Assembly: GCA_020747065.1 (NCBI GenBank)
Contig: JAGMVK010000003.1
Span: forward strand, 1,240,001 to 1,304,000
Length of the DNA stretch: 64,000 nucleotides
Source: Cadophora sp. MPI-SDFR-AT-0126
Lineage: Eukaryota; Ascomycota; Leotiomycetes; Helotiales; Ploettnerulaceae
Reading direction: 5' to 3'
Shown here: positions 25,336 to 34,200 of the stretch, piece by piece
Numbering within the stretch: position 1 is the stretch's first letter
Layout: each line of letters starts with the position of its first letter
Translations under genes and position numbers: made by a program
The notes under the pieces: generated by a model
Databases searched by the model: none
Told to the model about the DNA's origin: nothing
Seen by the model: the letters and a program-made list of their open reading frames with translations, nothing else

Positions 25336-25743
25336 CTAGTACCATCTCGTCTTTCCTCTCATTCTCTCCTCTTCCATAGCCCCCTCTCTCTCTTGTTGCA
25401 TGTTTCTCCGGATCTCCTCTTCACTGAGAACTCTGACCGGGCTCTCGCAGCCTCGGAGCCCAATAAAGCGGCCGGTTCTCCTCCGCTTCTCTTCCAACGT
25501 GGCATCGGCCCTCCATTGCACAGGGCAAGGATAGTGAGCCGTGTAGATGCTTGGCGTTCTCTGGTGATAAAAGTGTGCCAGCTCGTCGCATTGTTCCGAA
25601 GTCAAGAGCCAGAAGCTCAGAAGCGTGGATGGGAAGATGGGGTGTACCTCTCCGGTGGTAAGACGAACGAGAGGAGCCAAAGGGAGAGCCATCTGCTTGA
25701 TTTTGGCATCGAAAGCCGGGTTATGTTGGCGTGCGGATTGCAT
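25336..25743 (-). CDS. Small conserved-looking protein of unknown function
   Basis: An intronless ORF of 135 residues with coding-like composition. It has no signal peptide or membrane segment. The central part (residues ~25-75: LVRLTTGEVHPIFPSTLLS, then EQCDELAHFYHQR) looks globular, and the C-terminus is Arg/Glu-rich and likely helical. It is convergent with ORC3, with 152 bp between the stops. I recall similar short proteins annotated as hypothetical in other filamentous ascomycetes but know of no function. Confidence 0.65.
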   Translation of the reverse strand: MQSARQHNPAFDAKIKQMALPLAPLVRLTTGEVHPIFPSTLLSFWLLTSEQCDELAHFYHQRTPSIYTAHYPCPVQWRADATLEEKRRRTGRFIGLRGCESPVRVLSEEEIRRNMQQEREGAMEEERMRGKTRWY

Positions 25744-26446
25744 TCCGCTGATGATTTTGAGGAACTGTAAGAATCGGAGTTTGTGCTCTAAAGAGGTAGT
25801 AGGTAGGCGCTATAAACTTGAGAGCTGGAAGTGAGTCCTTGTTTTAAGGCTGTATATGGATGATCAAAGCGGGTCGGTGTTCAATGAGTGTTATTTGTTT
25901 CAATAGCTGCCAGCAGCATAGAATTGTCTGGAAGAGTATGAGGTGCTGTAGAATGAAATAATAAAACGATTTGAAGATGCGAGATGGAGGTGAAATCTGG
26001 GCACGGAACGGCCTTCTTGTATGGAATCGGCTGCTTTGTGACTTTCATATTCTTTATACGCTTATTCCGGGGCGTGTCTCCGGGAGAATTTAGATACAGT
26101 TTCTATTTTGGGCATAGGAAATCTTTGTTGAGAGGCACGTAAAATAGAGCGTCTTTGAGACCATAGTCCCAGGTGATAGACTTGACACAAAGAGAAGTGC
26201 CTTTCAAGTCATGGAGGACGAGACTTTGAAAGTAGCAGCAACGTAATCGCACGCTATAGCATAAAGAGAGAAAGAGCTCGCAATATTCCAATGCCATTCA
26301 AAAAGAACGCGCACTTCGAGATATACCCCCTCGCCACTGGAATGTTCTCAATAATGTTACATCCGCGGTATTCCTTAGCTCCAAAACGCCATTTGTTGAA
26401 TGCACCGTTTTACACCTGGCCGTCCCAATAAATGAAGTGTCATCGC
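25744..26446. other. Intergenic, about 700 bp, nothing recognised
   Basis: Upstream of the small minus-strand gene and downstream of SEC66. No ORF, RNA gene or repeat supported. Confidence 0.5.
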
Positions 26447-27261
26447 CTAATTCCTTGCCTTCTTTTTTCGTATGCTTCCTTTGTCACTAACAGCAGGTCC
26501 CCCACCTTCTACCAAGATGGCATCCTCGTCACTGCCGGCTTTGCCTGTGGTAGTTTTGGTTGTACTGGAAGAAGGTGAATCTAGCTCCTTCATGAATTCT
26601 GCTTGGATCGATGCTCGTCGTTTCTCCCACCACTGCTTCTCAGATTCTGCCTGTGCCTGTATCTCATTCAATCGGTTCCGGAAAAGGGTATTTGCGGCGA
26701 TCTCATTTGCAGATTGGAAGATAGATTGACCCCAGTTTGGAGAGAGACCATTTGCCTGGGCATGTTAGTATGCTTTCGCTATATTATCTGGAACACGACT
26801 GACCTCCATAACCACATCTCGGAGTTCTTCTTCCATTTCTTTTTCAGCCCTTAGGAATCTCTGCCACAGATCATCCCCAACACTGCCACGTTGCAGAAGT
26901 GTACTGCACGCCTGTTTGGCGGTTCTAATCTGAATGATTCGATGGATATCTTCGACAGCTCGTTCCAAGAGGGCAGCACGCAGTACACTTTCTGGAACCT
27001 TAGGCGCCTTCTCGTTGCCATCCTCTGGCTCGAGGTGTAGAAGTGACAGGTAGATATTTCGTTGCATGTGAGGGGGGAACCATGGCGCAAGAGTTGCCGA
27101 TGCAGCTATTTTTTAATCAGTACACGTGAGCTTGTGTGGGCAAACATAAACAGACCTGCTTTCCGCTTCCGATATACACTCGAGAATGTTGTCAAAGAGC
27201 CCGCAAGAACTGCAAGGTATGCGAAAGGGACGGCGAGTCCAACCCAGTCAATGTTGAACAT
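26447..27261 (-). CDS. SEC66: Sec63-complex translocation protein Sec66 (Sec71)
   Basis: A subunit of the Sec62/63 complex that drives post-translational import into the ER. Three exons: 27261-27156 (MFNIDWVGLAVPFAYLAVL...), 27105-26804 and 26755-26447, giving 238 residues, close to the yeast length. There is a single N-terminal membrane segment (residues ~8-27) followed by a basic YRKRK stop-transfer, so the rest is cytosolic. The family core VLRAALLERAVEDIHRII...GSVGDDLWQRF is clear, followed by the conserved LSPNWGQSIFQSANEIAAN segment. Both introns are canonical (branch sites TACTGAT and ATACTAAC). It diverges from NPL4. Confidence 0.92.
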
Positions 27262-27830
27262 TGCAGCAGGCGGTTACTTGCAAATCCTAAAGCGCGGTGA
27301 TACGTTCAAAATCCAGGAGCTGACTTCGAATAGACGACAAGTCGCAACCAGACATAAGTGATCGCAGAGAATAGTCAGTCGTCGTTGAAGTCACTGCGCA
27401 AAGTATCAAAGTGTCAAATATCTATCGTGAAAGGACAAGTTGCCGACCCAGAATAAACCTTACCACCAATACTCACGACGCGGCCGCATCAACCCCTGTT
27501 CGGCGGGCTGAGCCAACTAGCTCAGGCGGCATCAGATATGACGCGAGGGAGCTCTGTGCCTGTCTCTGTAGCTTTCTCTCCAGTTCGCTTCCTAATCGAT
27601 GTAATGAATATCATTTGCCCCTCTATCACCACCACAGTTACCTTCTTTTGTTCTTCTTCTTCTTCTTCTTCTCCTCCCTCTTCCTCCTGAACCACGTTCA
27701 CTCTCTCATTCACTCATTAAGAGTTCTGACTTCGTTACTCATACGCTCCTGCACGCCGGTCTCTAACTTCCTCCACTGAACTCCATCTCTGGCCCGCGAC
27801 CGAACTTCCTCCAACCACAATACAGCAAGG
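27262..27830. promoter_or_regulatory. Divergent promoter region SEC66 / NPL4, pyrimidine tract
   Basis: 569 bp between divergent start codons. A CT-rich tract (TTCTTCTTCT units, about 27650-27690) lies on the NPL4 side, as is common in fungal core promoters and leaders. Confidence 0.5.
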
Positions 27831-29896
27831 ATGCTTCTCAGATTTCGAGGTCCTGATGGGATGTACAGGGTGACGGTCGAACCTGCAGACACGTTTGCAA
27901 AGCTTGGAGAGAAGGTCAGGACTCTCCCATGCTCTGCGGGAATTTGTTATTGATGCAGCCTAGTTATCCGATGTGCTACCCTCGACGGTAGACTTCGGTA
28001 CCCTTACCCTTTCGAACCAGCCTGCAGGAGGTGACAGCAAACTGCTGAAAGAAATTGCAAGACACAAGGTTTCTCAGATCGGTTTGAGGTGTGTTGAGTC
28101 TACTCTGTCCGTGTACTATATCTGACTTTGTACCCCACCAGCCACGGTGATGTTGTCTTCATCAGCTATAAAACCATGGGCGAACTATCAAATGGGAACG
28201 CAAACGGCAATACATCGTCTCATTCCACCTCGAGCATCACTTCATCAACGAACCGTCTCAATGGACATGCTATCCTTCCAACAGAAGACATTCCTATTGA
28301 CCCACTACCAATCACCTCGCCTTCAGAAAAGATTAAGAATCCCTGGGAAACAGTGGTACAGTCAGCGGTGGACGACAGACTCGACAAGCAGGATGGAAAG
28401 ATTCCCCGGAGGCGAGATGTGAAGATGTGCCGACACGGAGAGAAGGGTATGTGCGACTATTGCATGCCGTTAGAGCCGTTCAATGCGGAATATCTTGCCG
28501 AAAAGAAGATCAAGAACCTCTCTTTCCACTCTTATTTACGAAAGATCAATTCTGCCACCAACAAACCAGAGTCCGGTACCTCATTCATGCCACCTCTTAC
28601 CGAACCCTACTATCGAGTCAAGCGTGACTGTCCTTCTGGACATCCCCAGTGGCCGGAAGGAATCTGTACAAAATGCCAACCAAGTGCTATCACACTCCAG
28701 CCACAACCGTTCCGAATGGTAGATCACGTCGAGTTTGCGAACCCTGGTCTTATCGAGAATCTCTTGAATTTTTGGCGACAATCTGGCTCACAACGTGTTG
28801 GTTATCTCTATGGAAGATACACAGAATACACAGAGGTCCCGTTGGGCGTCAAAGCTGTTGTTGAAGCCATCTATGAGCCTCCACAAGTCAATGAGGTCGA
28901 TGGAGTTACTTTATCAGAGTGGACTGACGAAGAGAAGGTCGATGAGATGGCCAGACTTTGCGGACTACAGAAGGTCGGAATCATCTGGACTGATCTTTTA
29001 GATGCCGGTGCAGGTGATGGGTCTGTAATTTGCAAGAGACATATCGACTCCTACTATCTGTCATCTCTAGAAATTGCTTTTGCAGCTCGTCTTCAAGCAC
29101 AGCACCCAAAGCCTACGAAATGGAGCGACACTGGAAGATTCGGGTCTAACTTCGTCACATGTGTAGTATCCGGCGATGAGAAGGGACAGATCGCTATCTC
29201 GGCCTATCAAGTATCTAATTCAGCCGTGGAAATGGTTCGGGCGGATATTGTTGAGCCTTCAGCAGATCCTACAGTTATGCTTGTCCGAAGCGAAGAGGAG
29301 GACGATGGATCCACGAGTCGCACACGTTATATCCCTGAAGTCTTCTACAGACGAATAAACGAGTACGGAGCTAGTGTGCAAGAGAATGCTAAACCATCTT
29401 TCCCCGTCGAATACCTCCTTGTCACCTTGACGCACGGATTTCCCGATGTCCCCAAACCTGCCTTCATCGCGAGCCCTGGTTTCACGATCGAGAACCGCCT
29501 TACTTTGGGCCAAGAGCAAGAGCACAAGACTGTTGCGCAGCGTCTTGGAGTGGACAGAAACGGCGAAGTCAAGCCTGAACAGGCACTTCAAGCTGTGTCA
29601 GATTTCCACCTACTGTGCTATCTCAATTCCTCCCTCTCCACGATGGAAAAAGTGAGTTGAGCCCCAAATCATCATTAGTTCTGCAATACTAATTCCTTTC
29701 TAGGACGAGCAGGCTCTGCTGTGTCGTGTTGCCACCAGTCATGACCCGGCCGAGGGATATCAGCTATTATCTACACCTGGATGGGCTACCTTGATAGCGA
29801 TTTTGGCATCGATTGGTGAGAGACCCCCCAAAAGACCATCTCCCGATGACAATGATCACTTCAGCGAGCGTCTTGCTAAGAGGGTTGGCGGGGTAA
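27831..29896 (+). CDS. NPL4: Cdc48 cofactor Npl4
   Basis: With Ufd1, Npl4 recruits ubiquitinated substrates to the Cdc48/p97 ATPase for extraction in ERAD and nuclear turnover. Five exons: 27831-27914, 27964-28088, 28142-29651, 29704-29815, 29865-29896, giving 620 residues. An N-terminal ubiquitin-like domain ([16 protein letters not shown]) is followed by the zinc-binding block [17 protein letters not shown] (about residue 170) and a second cysteine cluster [18 protein letters not shown]. The MPN-type domain comes next ([26 protein letters not shown]). The last exon encodes only ten residues. No C-terminal NZF finger is seen, as in other fungal members. Confidence 0.95.
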
Positions 29897-31222
29897 GGCT
29901 AGAATAAGTGTGATGCTACACTAGCTGGATCCTCCGTGGATATAGGAATTTTGAACACTCGAGGGAGGACAATCGGGTAGATTTTGCTGGTTTGAGATTC
30001 GGATTTGCGAGATACCTCGGGAGGCAGTTATGGTTGCATTTCGGGGCGCAAAAAAGGTCATCATTGAACGAGCATTGCAAGGTGTATGTATGATAAGCCC
30101 AGACAATGATACTGGCCACGATGAATGAATGGGAATGAATTCTTTTGAAGAAAGCGACCAGTTCAAGTAAACTCGCGTAGATTCCGTCGTAGTGAACAGC
30201 AAGTCCCTCGTGCACCTCTGTGTTTCCTCCAATGTCTCCCTCCCCAATAACATATACCTCACTTTCCGAACGAGTGAAACAACGTCGACTGGACACTGAT
30301 CCAAACGGTTAATTGTAAGGCAAACATTGATGCCGACACAAGTAGAAAAGGCTTTTCTCTAGCTCCATGAACAAACAACTAAGCGAGAAAACAACAACCT
30401 CCTCTGAAAGCCATTTAAAAAAATCCGGCAAATTAGACCTCTCAAAGAGGCTGTACACAATGACCTTCTCATCATCAGAATCAGAAATTTCCATCAAGAC
30501 TTGACGAAAATCGTAGGTCATGAGGATGAATTGTTTCCCAGTGTGTTCGATCCCTCCCATCATATAACGAAGGGACGACGCAACGTAGAGAGAGATATTG
30601 GTCCTGCAGGGAAAAAAGCAATTTAAGGGAACTAAACATTAGGTCGGGACTCTAAGCACTAATCACAGGGTTAAGGTCAGATAAATGCGTTAGTGGATTT
30701 TGGTGGCTGTGGAAACATGAGCGCAGGTGTAATGTATAGGTGGGAGGTGCAAAGTCGAAATTCTCTGGGTTGGAAAGGTTGAGGGAAAGCGGCTGTTGAT
30801 TTACGGTTTGATCTACGGGCAGGAGATTCTTTGTGTAATAGGCAGGCACTTTTATCGGGAGCCTTGGAGATTGAAACTGGGTTTCGAGTCTTCAAAAGCT
30901 AGCAAGTATGTGCTGATTTCAAAACTGGCGGGGAATTGGAACAGATAAGAGAACTCCATTACTCTATCATGCTCTCCAAATACTACTCATGATACTGTCG
31001 GGCCATCTATTATCATGAATGTACAACCAAGGTATCAGTAAGAAGGGGAAACGCTTTTGAATTTGTGCTAATCATCAACCATCACTATGCAACTTCCCCA
31101 AGCACCACCGACCATATTGTTTATCTATCCATTTTGTTTTGTGTAACACTATCGCATGAAGAACGCAAATGAAGAACGCCCCGGAAGCAACGATGATATT
31201 GTCCACCGTCACATTATGTTAT
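29897..31222. other. Intergenic, about 1.3 kb between convergent genes
   Basis: Lies between the stops of NPL4 (+) and CPA2 (-). It should hold both 3' UTRs. Short ORFs here have no recognisable features. Confidence 0.5.
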
Positions 31223-34200
31223 TTACAAAGGCTTGCCACCAATGAAGTCAGACCATCTGCGGACTTCGCCGGGGATGCCTTCCTTGCGGGGGAGTTTCTC
31301 ACTCATGCAGCGGGCGAAGAGCTCAGCAGTCTAGAAAGGGACTTAGCAACTCTGATGCGCTAAAGTTATGAACATGTGGAAGCTTACCTTGGGTTCCATG
31401 AAGAGGGGCACGCCAAAGTCGACGGCGTTGCGGCGCATCACGTAGTCAACATCGAGAACTGTCTTTCCTCGGGCCTGAGCTAAATTGAAGACACCACGGA
31501 TATCGTACTTCTGGAAGACTTCTCGTAGAGCTCTCTTGTCCTCAGTAGGGAACTCGATGATCTCAACTTTGACGTTGTTCTTCGCAGTTGACTCAAGGAA
31601 TTCCTTGACCTCCTTCTCAGCAGCGTATAGCTTATAACCGAGAGGGGAGAGGTAGTCAACAATGTTAGCGAGATAGGCCTTGGAGACATCACCACCAAAG
31701 AGAAGACCTTCTCCTGGCTCAGGCATGCGGAAGTTCATGGTAGATTGGAGGGAAGCCCAGTAGGCTTCGACAAGATCTTTTCCAAAGCAGGCGATTTCAC
31801 CAGTACTGGACATCTCAACGCCCAAGAAGGGATCAGCACCAGCGAGACGAGTCCATGAGAATTGAGGCACCTTGGTGGCGAGATAGTCACGCTCAATAGC
31901 CATCAGATCAACTGGCGCAGGGACGTCAGTACCAACGAGAGCCTTGGTCGCCACGCTGATAAAATTGAGGCCGAGGACCTATCCGGAGGTCAGCAGGACT
32001 CTGGCACAATCACATGGTCTGAGGTATAGAAAAACATACCTTGCTAACGAACGGGAATGAACGAGAAGCACGAAGGTTACATTCAATGACTTTCAGCTGC
32101 GGCAAGCCACCATTCGGGTCTTCAGCTTTGATGATCTGCATGTTAAAGGGGCCAGTTATCTTGAAGGCTTCAGCGACTTTAACAGCTATTTCCTTGACTC
32201 TGTCCATCGTAGTCTGATCGAGGCTTGAAGGTGGAAGGACGAGGGTAGCGTCACCAGAGTGAACGCCAGCTTGTTCGACATGCTCGGATACGGCACTTCA
32301 AGGAGTCAGCATTCCTGTTCTCAAAAGGAGAAAGGGTATCTTACTGGACAATCAAGCTTCCGTTGCTAGCAACAGCATCAACGTCCAGTTCCTCCGCTCC
32401 CTCAATGAACTTGGTGATTACGACGGGGTGGTCAGGAGAAACATTGCTAGCTGCCTCGAGCTTCTCTTTAAGGTCGTCCTTACTGTGAATGACTGTCATG
32501 GCAGCGCCAGAGAGGACGTAAGATGGGCGAACGAGGACAGGATATCCCACAGAGGAGGCAAAGTTTTCGGCTTCAGCAACAGAAGTGAGCTCCTTCCATG
32601 CAGGCTGATCGAGTCCAATACTGTCGAGGATCTCAGAGAATTTTTGTCTGTCCTCGGCCTTGTCAATGTCGACAGGGTTGGTTCCTAGGATTCTGATAGA
32701 GGGTGTTAGTGATAGTACATAGTTGATGATAACAATGAGATGAGCCCAAGGTCCAGGTCCAGATGAGTAGTCCCAGATCAATTAATGTCGTCCGCGAGAA
32801 GTATTATGTTTACCAAATCAGACGGCGTCTGACGTAAAGGTATGATGAAGCAAGATAATAGGTTGTATCGACTTCCTCCAAAGTGGTACAAATCGGCGAC
32901 GTCGATTCGAGCCATGTTGGTGCAAGATAAATAATCAGTAGTCATGTTTTCCTCCAAGATTGGTCCAAAATGAAATCCATGGTTGTACCTCAGTCGAGCT
33001 CAGAGCTCGAAGAGGTAGCCATCTTGCTTTTATGACGCGCTGAGCTGAGGTGACGCGTCAATTCACGCTTCTTCTTGGTAGCATAGCTACATGTGCGGCA
33101 TGTGTATGGCTTGGTGGCGAGGTCTCTCTCGAGACTTTGGGTCTTGTAGAGATGTCTGGGAGTCTCGCGATGTTTGGTGAGGAGTGTCTTGTACCCGGTA
33201 GTGAAATTGCAGACCTCGCAATGGTACTTCTTGCTCTTGCGGACATCTGCGATGTAGTTTCTGTGATTGTCCATGTATCTTTCATAGTTCGCCTCTCTCC
33301 AAGCATTACTGGTTTCCAGCACATGATCAAGAAATTCATCACGGTCGTTCGCCATCTTCGAATAATACCAGTTGGCACTCCTGATGGCTTGCTTTTCAGC
33401 GTTGATTTGCTTCCGCTCAGCAGCAAGCACCTCGATCTCCTCTGCAGATAAACCAAAGTCACCGCGGATGCCTTCCTTCAAGGACGGGTGAGAACAAAGC
33501 CCATCATACTCCAGATTAGCCCGGTCCCACAGGCAGATATGAGACATGCCATAGTCTGCGAGCTTAGCCTTCATAGCCCAGAACATGAATGCAAATGTTG
33601 CCTCTAGGACAAGGAACAGAAGACGAATGACGGGTTGCAGATGAACGCCCTAACAAATGTGAGTACTGAGAATGCCAAGTCAACGAGGACAACTTACTGG
33701 TATGGGAATCCAACAGAGAAGACCCTTGTGGACGATTGTGAAGCCTTCATCAATCGACTTCGCAACATATCGAGGGAATACCTTAAAACTATCATACTGG
33801 ACCAATCGCGAGTGGACACCATCCCTACTGCCGGTTCCGCTACCTATGTAGAGTCGAGGTCGGCACCCAGCCTTCTCAAGAACCAACGCGTAAATGGCCC
33901 AACGCTTGTAGTCGGTCGTTGGCAGAGTTTTGAAATACGCAATTGTAGGAGGTGTAGCAGCTTGAAGAACTTGAAAGAGTCCAGGCGCGAATACAAGAGA
34001 AATGAGGGAGACGATGTCGTCAAAGTCTGCTTGAGTTGGGAAAAATTGGCCGAACAAGACATGCTTTTGGTTGACAGGCGTATCATTCAGACAGGTCCAA
34101 GCAACTAGGAGGACGAATTGCAAGATGGTCGCAGCCTCGAACGCCATGTTGACCAAATCGACGGCGTCGATTTGTAGGAGATGAAAATCCCGAGACCAAT

